Positions 1-11,603 of a stretch of 64,000 nucleotides of DNA are shown here, piece after piece (positions within the stretch are counted from its first letter, which is position 1; the number at the start of each line of letters is the position of its first letter). Source of the DNA: Phoma sp. XZ068 (lineage: Eukaryota; Ascomycota; Dothideomycetes; Pleosporales; Didymellaceae); NCBI GenBank assembly GCA_004835665.1, contig RBKR01000002.1:186001-250000 (forward strand), given 5' to 3'. The position numbers and the translations under genes are program-made. A model generated the notes under the pieces. The model was not told where the DNA came from. It saw only the letters and a program-made list of their open reading frames with translations, and ran no database searches.

Positions 1-650
1 AGCCTAGGGACTACCTGGGGCTGAGGGAAATCGGCGGGGTGAGTCTGCCGTGACGATCCAAAAACAAAAGACTCGATTCGAAAACGTCAGTGGCCGACAT
101 ATCGCACGCGGAGGAGCATTCCCAGTGGTGAATGGCTGTTCTCGCCGCCAGCTGTATACTGCTACTCGTTTCCATGGTGTACTTTGATAGAGATAAGGAG
201 AATGCAGCCAATCAGAAGCATCGCGCGGGCGAACGCCTTGAGATACCGCGAGGGCTCCGGCCACTGCATGCTAGCCGCGCGATGTAATTCTTGGTCGTCA
301 TCCATGGGAAAACCGCACCTGGAAGTTTGCCGGTTTCGGGCGCAAACGGCGCGGTGTCGGGCTCTTACGTGTAGTTCAGGGTTTCGTGGGGCACTTAACA
401 GATCCGGTGGGGTACACTCACGTGAAAAAGTCGGTCCCGCGGAAAAGTGGCTTGTGCTGCGGTTGGCGGGCACGCGACAGGGACATCTCATGCAGCGGGA
501 TCACCGTGAATATTGCACAGCCGTCCAACATGCATTTGCAGAGTATTCTCTCCTGATGCTGCCATGACATGTCACTTACTTCACAGCCCTCTCCCACAGA
601 CAATGCAGCCCTGCAGCTACCCCCACGCATGTGCTCCTCCGTCCTCCACA
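1..650. other. Left edge, no supported gene
   Basis: Several short open frames exist on both strands but none resembles a known family or has convincing splice structure. The right part of this stretch is presumably the 3' flank of the minus-strand aldo/keto reductase. Confidence 0.5.
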
Positions 651-2135
651 TTACGGACAGTCTGTGGGGTCCCAATCTAGAAGCGAGAAACATCGTTAGC
701 TCAAGTGAAGGGTGTTGAGGAGATGGTGTCGCCGAAATCGCACGCCGAACACTCTTAACATGGGATGTGCGGGTCTGACAGCTGTCAAGAGGTACTTACC
801 GGTGACCAGGTATTCATCCAGACCATCCATCGTCTTCATGTCACCCTCCTCGATCTCGAAGCCTCCGATTTCCGAATTCTCAACGATGCGCTCCTTCTTC
901 ACACTCTTGGGTAATGGCACATAGCCATGCTGTAGACTCCAACGAACTAATAATTGTCCCTGAACGAGCGAACCGTTAGCATATTCTTGGGAAGATATCA
1001 TAGTCTTGGGTCGAATAAAGAGTTCATGAGAAAGGAATCTCTTCAAGTCCGGAGTGCAAGTCACTTACTGTTGCCATGTCAGCAGGATAATAACCACAAT
1101 TTGGGCACATGATTGCATACCAGGAGTGCATGAGTACTTCTTCGAGAGGGATGCGATCTTAGGATGCTTCATCTTCAAGGCTCGAACAAGTGGCGCGTAA
1201 GCCTCAACAACGATGTTGTTCTGTTGGCAGAAGGATGTTATGTCCGTCCGTGTATTGAAAGGATGCACCTCGATCTGGTTGACCGCTGGTGCAATCCTGG
1301 GTTTCGAATCGAGAAGCTCCTGCAGCTGCAGGGTCGTTAGTACAACATTTCTTGCAGTGGTTTCCGGTTGAAGCTGTGGGCTCGGAGCGCCTGCGGAATG
1401 CTCAATGGGACCATTCAAAAAGGTCCTCTTTGATAAGAAGCTGATGTGTGGTTGCACCGCAACTCCGGGATCCTCGCTACCCGAGGCAAAGCATCATCGA
1501 TAATATCGTCGGACGGGTGGAATGACAAGAGCTACTTACATGCTTGACGCCGTAATTGGACACACCTCCAATCCTTACTTCGCCGTCGTCAATAGCGTCC
1601 TCTACGGCTCTCCAGCTTTCAAGCCGTGCTTTCTTGCCGCCGTAGGGTGAGTGCAGGAGAAACAAGTCAATATAGCCAAGTCCACATTCCTTTACCGACT
1701 TCTTGATAGCCTTGCGAGCGGTGTCATATGACGAGTTGGACGCTAATTTGGAAGTGAAGTGGATATCCTCTCGCTTGAGGGCGTCGATGTTATCCTCGGC
1801 AGACAAGAAGTCTAGAATGGCCTTACCGCTCTCTTTCTCATTGTGATACATTTGCGCGCTATCCACTCTGTTGCATAGCCATCAGTAGTTTTACATATGC
1901 AGGGGTAAATACGATGAGCTTACCCACGATATCCTGACTGCCGGTGTCAGCATGGTTAGCACTCGGGACTTCAGACCAGGAACAGAAGGAAGTATACCTC
2001 TAGCGCCCATCGAACGGCTTGGTACGTTTCCCTCCCGGACGTGAGGTAAACACCAAGGTGGATTGTAGGCATGGAAAGCCCATTGGCGAACTGCGAATGG
2101 TCAATCAATGGAGGCGCTCGCTTATATGTCGGGAC
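651..2135 (-). CDS. Aldo/keto reductase (AKR), 5' end open
   Basis: NAD(P)H-dependent cytosolic carbonyl reductase of the AKR superfamily; substrate unknown. Exons on the minus strand: about 2135-1998, 1937-1924 (14 nt), 1867-1540, 1325-1122, 959-800 and 676-651. The joined frame is continuous and reads as a full AKR from the N-terminal hairpin (NGLSMPTIHLGVYL) to the conserved C-terminal DWDP. The catalytic tetrad is visible: Asp and Tyr in VDSAQMYHNE, Lys in HFTSKLA and His in LLHSPYGG. The third-from-last junction is only in frame if the interval 960-1121 is removed as a twin intron (see separate entry). The true start codon is not resolved: the conserved part begins near 2135, the nearest upstream in-frame ATG is at 2369 with poor-looking sequence between, and an internal ATG (in MPTIHLG) would cut the hairpin. 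A short upstream exon is possible. Family is certain; 5' end is not. Confidence 0.85.
960..1121 (-). other. [D1,2] spliceosomal twin intron (stwintron)
   Basis: On the minus strand the internal intron is 1120-1068 (53 nt): donor GTATGC, branch-like GCTGAC, acceptor CAACAG. It splits the donor of an external intron between its first G (1121) and TAAGTG (1067-1062). After internal excision the external intron is GTAAGTG...TGCTAAC...TTCAG (1121 plus 1067-960, 109 nt). Removing both leaves CCT|GGA CAA, reading Pro-Gly-Gln, which restores the AKR frame. Removing 1120-960 as one intron leaves an extra base and breaks the frame. Twin introns are known in Pezizomycotina; this instance is inferred from sequence only. 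Confidence 0.85.
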
Positions 2136-3777
2136 TCGCGACGGACCTTGGTACGAGAAGCCAATGAAAACGTGTTCTGCGCCATGTTGGAGTATTTCGG
2201 ATAGTGTGGTGCAGGGCAGATGAGGATGTGCGATGCGGCGGAGGAACAGCCACGATGTTGACAAGTGACGTGCCGCATGGACATGCTCGGCGCCAACGTC
2301 GGCGATTTCAATCGTTACATCATCTCGCTTGTACCTGGCACGCGGCTTCTCCAGTATGGAGGGTGCCATTCCAGTGCATGCAGCACACGACACTACACAT
2401 GCACGTCTTACGGCAGTGCTACTCCTGCGTACCCTGACCAGCTGGAAACCAACGACGCGTTCATGCATAAAAGCAACGAACCATATGAGGCTGAGCGACG
2501 AATAGCGTCCGGTGACTAGTGCCGGGAGGTTTGCACTCGACAAGCGAATTGCTTCTTCCTGCCTACAATTGGGCCGAATCGCCGAATAGCTCGATGCGCT
2601 GAAGTGAGCATCGCGAATATCTAGTCATTGGATCGTGTGCAACAAGTGCAGCCTCGTGGTGGTGTTTGATCGGCGAGCACACAATCTGCATTGGGTTGTA
2701 CAAGATACCGTAAACCTGGAAGAGACGGCTGTGCAGCAGTGGGACACTGTTTCGTGCCTGAATCCTCTGCAATGGGACAATTGTCGCTGCCGCAACCGCC
2801 GCAATGGGTCGTGCTACCGCGAAAACGATTTGAATCACTCTCTGTAGGGATTGAGGCGTCTGAGGCGCCTGTCAGTTCTGGCTCCTAGATGACAAAGTTG
2901 GTTGTAGTGATCTCGACGCCTCGATTCTGGCCCTGATGCGCCTCGAAGTTCGGCGCCTCCGGGCTTCCAGGTGCATACTGCGGATTACAGACACGCAACG
3001 CAGCAACATGGTGAGGGAGGGCAGCGAGCAGCTGAGATGCACTACGATCTGCAGCAACGGATTGTGCAGCGTGGTATGAAAGACGATCCTCGATGGTCGC
3101 ACTGGGTGCTGGGCACAACTACAGCGCTTTGGCGCGCCGGCGCTAGAGCAGTTCTGCAGCTCGATGTCAACACGAGTCACGGAGGAAGCGCATCTGCAAA
3201 GCCACACCTCAAGCGCGCGAGCGGTATCTCCGTCCGCCGAAGGAGCACGCCGACCTATTGGCTCGGCCCGGCCAAGTTAGCTCAATGGAGCCGAATGGTG
3301 GCTCGTCTTGATCTCCTCAAGGATGATTCCAAAATGCGTCAACTGAGGGTTTCAATGAAATCTACGGGAGGCTTGAGGGCGGCGGCCACCGAGCCACTTC
3401 CTGCACATCCATTAGCCTCACCCTCACGACGGGCACGAAGCTATAAATCCCCTATTACACTGACTAGCCTCCCTCATCTCCCCAAGGCCGAATAGCAACA
3501 TCGGGTCCGTCCGCCAAACGACATCGCTGTCGTCATTGACTATCCGTTTTCTATTGCAAGTGGACCCCAAGACCCTGAGACCCTGAATAACCTCAGCTCC
3601 TGCCAAAAGTGCTCGCAAACTATCCGACGATCCATCCTTCTTGGGTTTGTTACTATTACAGTAAGCCTGGTTAGTTGCGATCACAAGTTCACATAAACCT
3701 GGTGTTCCCGCCCCGCTCAACCACCAGGCTCTGCTAGCAACGTTCGTTCCTGCAGTAGTTACATTACTGCGTGCACT
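2136..3777. other. Intergenic, no supported gene
   Basis: Holds the unresolved 5' end of the aldo/keto reductase and then about 1.5 kb with overlapping short frames on both strands. None has family motifs or a believable exon structure. The last part is the promoter side of the gene at 3778. Confidence 0.5.
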
Positions 3778-4527
3778 ATGGCAAACCTTCCTGGATTCAC
3801 TACCAATTTTCCTGCTGGATATCCAACAATCCCACGAGCATCAAATTTCGCTGGCGGTGCAAGCAACACATCATCGACAGGCTCTCCGGGTCAGAATCAG
3901 TCTTCTGCGCCGCAGTTCGACATTTTCGACTGGCATCCTGCATATCAGAGCTGTCAGCGCTACTTCCTCGATCATGCTCAGCACGACAATACAGTCCAGG
4001 TTGTGGCTGCTCTGATCAACATCTGCCTCCCGTTCCAATGGACACCCCACCCTCTCATGAGTTCGTCAGGCCCGCTACCACACTCATCCGGCCCTGCAGC
4101 ATACACACAGCCCTGGCCTCGGCAAGGGCCTATCCTCAATTCAAAAGGACAGCCAACACCGGCATGGGTGTCGCTGATTCCATTCATCAGGCGCCTAGTT
4201 ATCACAGGGATGGATCAAGCGGCCGTCATGCATGGGTTTTTCGGCGATGATTGGAAGAAGGGAGTGGGTCCAGTACACGAGTGCGAGAGGCGGAATTACC
4301 TTTTCGCAGCCAAGAGCGTGGGATGGGCAAAAGTCAAGTGCCAGTATGACATGTCCCCACACGAAACAGTACCGTTCATGAAACCTCTGCAAGATGTTCA
4401 GCTTGCAGAAATCGAGGGCGCCGAAAAGACTTGGAGTCAATGGCTGGCAATGGAGGATTGGATGGTGGGGCCACGAGCACCAGATGCCGATGATCGATTC
4501 CCAGATGCTCGGCGCCGTGAATCTTGA
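3778..4527 (+). CDS. Hypothetical protein, 249 aa
   Basis: I do not recognise this protein with confidence. It is a single uninterrupted frame starting at the ATG at 3778. Residues 1-45 are rich in Gly, Ser, Pro and Asn and look disordered. The middle (about 46-115) begins with FDIFDWHPAYQSCQRYFLDH and contains a hydrophobic helix-like stretch (VVAALINICLPF). The C-terminal half has a compact Trp-rich block with FFGDDWKKGVGP and ERRNYLFAAKSVGWAKVKC, ending in WLAMEDWMVGPRAP. No signal peptide or clear membrane span is present. The ordered composition and acid/aromatic pattern argue for a real gene. Nothing in the neighbourhood suggests a function. Confidence 0.75.
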   Translation: MANLPGFTTNFPAGYPTIPRASNFAGGASNTSSTGSPGQNQSSAPQFDIFDWHPAYQSCQRYFLDHAQHDNTVQVVAALINICLPFQWTPHPLMSSSGPLPHSSGPAAYTQPWPRQGPILNSKGQPTPAWVSLIPFIRRLVITGMDQAAVMHGFFGDDWKKGVGPVHECERRNYLFAAKSVGWAKVKCQYDMSPHETVPFMKPLQDVQLAEIEGAEKTWSQWLAMEDWMVGPRAPDADDRFPDARRRES

Positions 4528-5170
4528 GAGAGTCAGATTTAGTGATTGGCGTTGCATAGTGTCTGGGAACTGTCAGGGTTGATGGCGTCGCCTTGGGCGG
4601 AAAGAGGCGCCTGAGGCGGATGGAGTTGCAGGGGGCCAGGATGTAACGATGATGCATTGTTAGTCAGGCTGCATAGCGGCCATCTGTACGCTGCTATACG
4701 AGTTGATCTTCTGTTCGGCTATCTTGATGGAATAATGTGGCTAGGCACAATATGCACGTCGCTATGCACGCTGATTTGCCCTAGGCAAAAAGCCTGCGCG
4801 ATCGGAAAGAAGCAATTTATTCACGCACCATGCATTGCCCCGTCCGTACCGTGCCACCAACCACGCTTATGTTGATTGACGCTCCTTGTTCTTTGCCAGA
4901 AAACCATGCGTTTGTTTCAGTACGTCGAAACGCGTGTTCGATGGTTGATGGTGCATCATAGATTGAATGCATCGATCTAGCACAGACCTCTTCGGCTAAA
5001 CTTGTTTGGTTCGGGTCTTCGTAGCTTCAGCGTCGCGGCAGCACCCTTCACCAACAACCCCAGTTAGCGATTATTCACATCCATCCAGACCTCTCTATTA
5101 TCGGAACACATATTTAGCTGGCCCCCAACTTCCCGGACTCACGGGACACTCGGCATCTAGTCGATGGAAC
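4528..5170. other. Intergenic before MED5
   Basis: No supported gene. An in-frame upstream GTG/ATG extension of MED5 is open from about 5006, but the conserved protein begins at the ATG at 5171, so this is treated as promoter and 5' UTR. Confidence 0.5.
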
Positions 5171-8100
5171 ATGGACTCCATGGTCAAAGAATGGGCGGTA
5201 TTCCTTGACCGATGCCTGCACCATCGGGTGCAAGCCGATGTATTTGACGCTGCAACTGCACAGCTGCATCAAAAGTCGCCACTGCCTGGACGCAAGCTCG
5301 TTGCTCTTCTGCTCAAACCGCGATCTGCAAGCACAAGTAGCGTTGACCCTCGCGTAATCATCTACCTTGAGCGGCTTCTAGCGCTGAAGAAGGTTGACGC
5401 ATCAGATGTCCTGTCTGCGACCTTCTATTATTCCAAGGATCGACTACCAAAGACTGGTCAAGATCCATCGGAGAGAGTTCCCAAATGGAGCAACTCGCCT
5501 GAATTGGAGGAGGTCGTGTGTCACCGACTTCACAAAGCCTTTGCTGCTGAAGAGCGCCCTGTCAACAACACAGAAGGACTGCAAACACTAATTGTTATCA
5601 CAAGATGGATGCAAGCTATGGTCACTTCACATGCCAGCGATACCATGATGCAGGCCATGACCGGTATCTCGCAGCAGCCACAACAACAATCCATCAATGT
5701 TCGCGAAGCCTTAGGAGTGCTTGTAGTCGGTCTCATCGAGAACTCGAAGATCTTGCTGATGTTGAATCATCCCACTACCAAAGGTCAGTGCACATTTGCC
5801 TTTTCCAAGCTCAGTGATCCTTCAGAATACGTAGTGTAAGAGTGATTCCGCTTACCCATACTAGATTTGCGCAAACGTTTGGCTCAAGCACTGGCTTCAT
5901 TTATTCCATTCTTATCTCACAACTCCCTGGGTTCTCAATCATCATTGGAGATCGCCAATAGATTGGAGATGTCCCAGAAACAACACGAGCTCTACGAGAA
6001 GCCTGTAACGATAGAAGGTATGCCAAGTGAAAATGCAAACCTCGAAGTGGCTGCGCTGCAACTCGAGGCGGTCATGGACTTGCCGACTGTATCGACGAGA
6101 GCTGGACTCTTCATATTTCTTAATTCATTGGTAAGCCTCATTTCGCTTTGGCCTCCCCAATGCTGACATCTTTCCAGCTTGTTGCTCGCCCGCTTACGGA
6201 CGAATTTACAATTATCAACTATCTACATTCAAGATACAAGGTACTTCAACTCCAAAGACGAGGTGACGCAGCATTGACCTTTGATAGATGGATGCCCAGA
6301 ACATGGCCACAGATCTCATCACCGCGTCTTTCGACATCCTTGCCAATGCAATGTACCGCAGCGAGCACGCTTCGAGTATGTTTTGCCTGAAATCATTTTT
6401 GATCAACAAGGTTCCGATACTGTTATCACAACTGTCGGCATCAATTTACCCCATGACGCCCGAAATTTGCATCACACAAGCCCTTGGTCACGTTGACCCC
6501 AATGCATTTCCTGCATTCTCGCAGGGGTTTGACGACATTATGGGGGGAAACAATTCGCTCTCCGATGTGAGGCAGGACTTTCTAAATGCTTGTGCACTTC
6601 ACCAACACATCACCACGACTACCGTTGAGCGACTTCTGGGGGAGACACCTATACAAGGGCCACCCGCTACGAGATACGAGAAGAAAGCGCTGCTAGACCA
6701 TTGTAAGAATAACTTCGACAAAGTCAACGCTTACATTGATGAGATGGAGAGCCTTGATGGCAACGCCGGTGCTATCGTTGGCGCTGTTACTGAGGTAAGA
6801 TATACTCCCTTTAATTACCGTATAATCACGCTGACCTCTCTTCCAGTTCATTGCACATCTTTGTGAGACTCAGGGAACGATGTATCTGAAACAGATTTGT
6901 AACTTGTTGTCTAAAAAACCGCAGTGTATGGATGTTATGCTACAATTCACCTCGCCTGCTAGCATACTGCGGCCACTGTGTCAGTTTCTCGATGACTGGC
7001 ATTACGATAGCGACCAGGGTTAGACATCTCACCTTTAGCAAGTTACATCCGCTGACCCACATAGGAGAGTATCAGCCCGTCTATGATGAGTTTGCAGCTA
7101 TACTACTCTTGATCATGGCATTTGTGTATCGCTATGATCTTACGCACACCGAAATTGGAATCGGTCAGGAGTCATTCATCGCCCGACTAATTGAGCATGG
7201 CAATCACACCATTGCTCCCGACGACTTGACAGAAGACCAAGGCAAGCACCTCGCAAGTTGGCTAAAGGGCCTATATGATTCAGGAAATGAAGGGCTCAGC
7301 AACGATGTATTTGCGTCATGTCGCCCACAAGATTTCTATCTGATAGTGCCGACGTTCTTCAGCCAAACAGTCATGGCGTCCTCCGCCGGCGTTCTGTCAC
7401 ACGAGACCGTTAAAGGTGGTCTAGAATGTAAGCACCTCCTCCAACCAACCCCTGACTAATCTAGCGGTATACTGACGGTCCATGTAGATCTCGGAGAAAC
7501 GTTCCTATTGCCTTCTCTCATCGGGGGCCTGAGTTGGATGGCAAGCCATGCCCTCAAACAAACAAGTACTGACCTTGATGCGATGATGAGGATATTTCAC
7601 GAGACAATCCTTACAATACCTTCGTCTGGGGACGCACAGGCTATGCATGCTACGATTATTGCGATGGTTTCGAGTCGCTTGGAGAAGTGCTTCCGCACAT
7701 TGCAGCGACGCGATCCAACCCGAGCCAATATCGAGCCTCTGCTGCAGGCTATCAAAGGTAACGCACACTACGATCGCTCAACGTACGCCTCCATACGGGA
7801 GCTAGAGCAATGGACAAATGCGCCCAATAGCACCCTGAACACAGCGCTACGACATACCATACAGCAATTGGCACAATGGGCGTCTACTGCTGCCATCAAC
7901 CCAAACCCACCCAGCTACACACATCGACAAGTTTACGCATTCTCAAGTACGCTAGGAGTGTACCAGACAGTGCGAGCGATTGTAGACGAGGTCAAAGCCC
8001 AGACGGAGGGTGGCAATGGCGCTGCCGCATTGGACATTGGTGTGTCGATTATCTGCGCGCCAACAGTTGAAGACAGTCCGATACCGATAGATTGGATAGG

Positions 8101-8665
8101 AAGCTCGATACCTGCGCCGGTACTACCACGTACCAGAATGAATTTGCGCGAGATGCTGAAGCACATGTTCGAGAACGCTGCGAGCTTGGTCGCGACAGAT
8201 GTGTCGTGTGCAGAAGCAATCGTACGTCTACACCGACGAGTCGAGGCACAGCTCGCCTCGGTTGGACAAGCAGGTCTTCAACCGGCTGTTATAAGCCTCC
8301 CGAGCGTCAACATCAACGACATGCAAGCTCAATCCATCTCCGACGACATCAACCAGGCTATGGAAGATGCAGCCAACGCCAGTCTAGCCAATGACTTGGA
8401 GATACCCAACATGGACAAGAAGGCGTTGGAGCGTAGCATGGAAGAGCTTACGGGTACAGGGTTGGATCTGTCAGGCATGGGTATGGACACTGGCGACAAC
8501 ATGACGGGTGACATGAATGGAAACTTGGGGAGCCTGCCAGATCTCGACTTGGGTGATATGAATGGCATGGGCATGGGCATGGATATGGATATGGATATGG
8601 ACATGGACATGAACATGGGAGGAGGCGGTGACGACGATTGGGGTCTGGATTTCGACAACATGTAG
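5171..8665 (+). CDS. MED5: Mediator of RNA polymerase II transcription subunit 5
   Basis: Med5/Nut1 is a tail-module subunit of Mediator, linking gene-specific activators to RNA polymerase II in the nucleus. Exons: 5171-5783, 5865-6130, 6178-6240, 6288-6794, 6847-7018, 7065-7427, 7488-8665; all junctions keep frame and predict 1053 aa, usual for fungal Med5. The start is chosen because MDSMVKEWAVFLDR matches the usual N-terminal helix, followed by the family's KSPLPGRKLVALLL block. The protein is helical throughout. It ends in an acidic, Met/Gly/Asp-rich tail (about residues 1015-1053) with tandem GM and DM dipeptides and the typical closing DDDWGLDFDNM. Introns are 46-81 nt; one donor is GTTAGA. 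Upstream ATGs are in frame but look like leader sequence. No close functional link with neighbours. Confidence 0.93.
8571..8618 (+). repeat. Hexanucleotide microsatellite inside MED5
   Basis: Runs of GGCATG, then GATATG, then GACATG/AACATG encode alternating Gly-Met and Asp-Met dipeptides in the acidic tail of Med5. All units are six bases, so length changes keep frame. Confidence 0.85.
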
Positions 8666-9011
8666 GAGCAAAACGCAATACAGGCCTGGTATGTAGAGAT
8701 GAAACGCTTTGCTCGGAAACTTGAGGAACTACAATATTCTCCGTTGAGCTCTGCACGCAAAATTGTTGAGCAGCAATCCGACAGACGGAGCAAATCTCTA
8801 CTGGCAAGCCAGAAGTGGGTCTCTCGGCATACACTGCTCCGGGGAAGGTGGTCGGTCGGAGAAGTAGACCTCGGCCGCGGGACCGGCATCAGTTTCCCCA
8901 AGCTCTCAGCCACAGCGTGCCGACCCCACAGTCCTAACCTCGACAGCTCCGTCAGCCATTAGCAATCCCCTAATATGTACATCAAACAATAACAGCACAC
9001 ACCCAATCGCC
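8666..9011. other. Intergenic MED5-MCT1
   Basis: 346 bp between the MED5 stop and the MCT1 start on the same strand. It must hold the MED5 3' UTR and the MCT1 promoter; no gene is visible. Confidence 0.5.
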
Positions 9012-10306
9012 ATGTCGAGCCCTTGTACCCCCGTTTCTCGAATTATTCCGCGCGTTGGGGCGACGTGCGCGCGATGCGGTGGGCTGAGGAATGGACTGAG
9101 CAGCCAGCCGGCAGCGCGGCGATGGATGAGCAGCAGCCAGTCGGCAGCAAAGAGGCCAAAGACTGCCATATTCTTTCCTGGTACATCGCAACAGCATGGA
9201 GAATCTGGGAAATGACAACATACTTACAACGACCAGGCCAGGGCGTGCAGCGCGTCGGCATGATCACACCATGGCTCGAGGCCTTTCCACGCACCGCGAA
9301 GCCCATCCTCGAAGAGATCGACGACACACTCAACCTGCCCGGCACGCCGCTCACCAGAATCATCGAGTCCGGCACCAATGCCGAGCTCACGTACACAGAG
9401 AACGCACAGCCGGCCATCATGGCGACCAGCATCCTGATCCTGCGCATACTCGAGCACGAGTTCGGCTTCAAGACAGCTGAGCGCGTTGACATCACACTGG
9501 GCCACTCACTAGGCGAGTTCGCTGCGCTCGTAGCTGGAGGCTACCTCACCTTCCAGGACGCCCTGAAGATGGTGCGGCGCCGCGCCGAAGTCGCCAGCAA
9601 GTGCAGCAAAGAGGCGGTCGAGGCCGATGGCGGCGAGTTTGGCATGGTCGCGCTCGTATGCGAGTCTGAGGAGCACATGACAGCGCTCATAGCTGCCATA
9701 CACGAGTTCTTGCGGCTGGGAGGCTCACGCTCCGACTCCAGCGACGACCTGCCCGCAGTCCAGCAAGTCCTCATCGCGAACATCAACTCAAAGAACCAGA
9801 TCGTGCTCAGCGGAAGCATAGCGCGCATCAACACCCTCCTCACCAACTTGCGCCAGTTCGGCGGCCACGACCCGCGAAACGTCCGCCTCAAGTCCGACAC
9901 GCCCTTCCATGGCCCGCTGATGAAGCCCACATACGAAATAGTCAAGCGCATGTTGTACAAGACGAAGCCAGACGGGAGCGACATTGTCACCTGGCCGGGT
10001 GTCATGCCTTGCGTGTCAAACGTCACGGGGAAGCCCTACCAGAGTAAAGAGCAGCTGAAAGACTTGCTGGCACGCAGCTGCATCGAAACAGTGCAATGGT
10101 GGAAGAGCGTCAAGTACCTACATGAAAAAGAGCAGGTGCGCCGCTACGTCGGCATTGGGCCAGGGAAAGTCGGCAGGAATCTCGTCGGCAAGGAAGTCGG
10201 CATGAAAGGCGCCGTCAAGGGCGGCGGCGTATGGGCCATCACGAGTCCAAAGGATATGGAGGAAGTTGTGCGTGCACTTGACGATACGGAAGCTTTCGAA
10301 GACTGA
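9012..10306 (+). CDS. MCT1: Malonyl-CoA:ACP transacylase, mitochondrial
   Basis: Transfers malonyl groups from CoA to acyl carrier protein in mitochondrial type II fatty acid synthesis, the route to octanoyl groups for lipoate. Exons 9012-9180 and 9237-10306 give 412 aa. The 56-nt intron splits the first conserved motif; joining restores FFPGQGVQRVGM. The first 45 residues are Arg/Ser rich and lack acidic residues, as expected for a mitochondrial presequence. Motifs: GHSLGEFAAL with nucleophile Ser near residue 147, and TPFHGPLM carrying the active-site His. An insert of about 15 residues (GGSRSDSSDDLP) lies between the ferredoxin-like subdomain strands. Ends 34 bp from the stop of the convergent SDR gene. 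Confidence 0.94.
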
Positions 10307-10340
10307 ACACAGTCTCCGTCATCGTTTTGATTCGACGACA

Positions 10341-11603
10341 TCATGCGCCCTGTATATTCAGCCCGGCATCGACCTGGATACGCATCCCCGTCATACTGCT
10401 ATTCTTCGCCAACATCACAAACGCATCCACGCAGTCCTGAAGGTCGGTATCCTTTTTCAACGCCGCAGCATTCTTCAGCGCCTCGATGCGCTCCGGGCTG
10501 TACTTCTGGCCCCACTCTGTCAACAACAGACCAGGCAGGACGGTATTGACACGGATCTTGGGCCCTTCCGTGGCAGCAAGGCACTTCACAAGATGCAGCT
10601 GCGCAGCCTTGGTCACACTGTACGGCATAGAGGAACCCGCCTGAGAAACGCCCTGGGGAAATTAGAACACGCACGCAACTGAACCCCGTCTGGGACGGAA
10701 CAAAGAACGGTAACCCACCGCTATCGACCCCGTGGTAATCATCAGCCCACCATCCGGATTCGCATCGAACGTGGGCTTCGCAGCGAGCAGAAGCGCCCGC
10801 GGCACCTTGACATTAGCAGACCAGCACTAATCCCATCAGTACTATTACTGTAAAATAGCAATTAGACGTAGGAAAATAAACATACCTTATCCCAATCCTC
10901 TTCACTCATTCCCTCGTGATCTTTCCACTCGCAGAACTTGGTCCAGCCCTGCACCTGTCAGCACCGCCGTTTGCGCAATCAGAGCGGAATTACGTACGGA
11001 GTTGGAGAGCACGATGTCGATGCCACCGAGCTGGGCGATAGTTTCTTGTATGGCACGACGCGCTTCGGATGTATTTGTCATATCCTTCGCAGACGTTAGC
11101 ATCAGCCTTAACTTAACTGCCATCAAGTCTAAACCTTGACTTGAGAAATCCAAGCGGTACTCCAATCACAAGTAAATCCCACCCCTTCTCTTTCTCATAC
11201 TTCCCGTCTTCACCGTCGCAATTCCTCCTCTTCCTCTTCCTTTTCAAAACCTGAATCTGAATTGAACTGAATGTAGGTAGGGGAGGTGAGACGTACAGCC
11301 TTAACAACGACAGCCCTCACCCCCTGTTCTTCGCACTCCCTCTGCACCGCTTGCGCCGGCTCCAGCCGATTGAAGTAGTTAATCGCTATATTGCAGCCTT
11401 CTTTTGCGAAGGTTGTAGATAGGAGGGCGCCGAGGCCGCTGTTATATTTGTTAGCTATGTCTTAATTTGATTGAATGATCGTTTGCGTTTGTGTTGTTAA
11501 GAGGGTTGTTGATGTTGATGTTGGTGTTGACATGGGGTGGATTGGGGACGTACGCGGAGCCGCCTGTTACTAGGACGTTACGTCCCTTGAGTGAGTACGG
11601 CAT
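10341..11603 (-). CDS. Short-chain dehydrogenase/reductase (classical SDR)
   Basis: NAD(P)-dependent oxidoreductase with a Rossmann fold; substrate unknown. Exons (minus): 11603-11554, 11438-11297, 11084-10998, 10948-10886, 10826-10719, 10652-10341; frame is kept and predicts 253 aa, a normal SDR length. The start ATG at 11603 (MPYSLKGRNVLVTGGSAGLG) gives the glycine-rich cofactor motif TGxxxGxG at the expected distance. DMTNT (adenine-ring Asp), IDIVLSNS (strand 4; Ser in place of the usual NNAG), MITTGSIA and YSVTK (catalytic Tyr and Lys) are present. The C-terminal VDAGLNIQGA is typical. The second intron (11085-11296) is 212 nt, long for this window. Convergent with MCT1. Confidence 0.9.

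Noticed and set aside
184..567. Open frame of 127 codons on the plus strand at the left edge
   Set aside because: Begins at an ATG but has no motif, no ordered composition and overlaps antisense frames of similar length.
1068..1120. Reading 960-1120 as one ordinary 161-nt intron
   Set aside because: Leaves an extra base (CCTG|GGACAA) and shifts the frame in a block that is strongly conserved in aldo/keto reductases.
1326..1539. The 214-nt reductase intron as a second twin intron
   Set aside because: Standard donor, branch (CTAAC) and acceptor already keep frame; no internal GT...AG pair splitting a splice element was found.
2971..3495. 174-codon plus-strand frame between the first reductase and the 249-aa protein
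   Set aside because: Arg/Ser/His-rich low-quality translation with no family signature and no splice partners.
8471..8671. Antisense His/Pro-rich and Ser-rich frames opposite the MED5 tail
   Set aside because: They are shadows of the hexanucleotide repeat in MED5.
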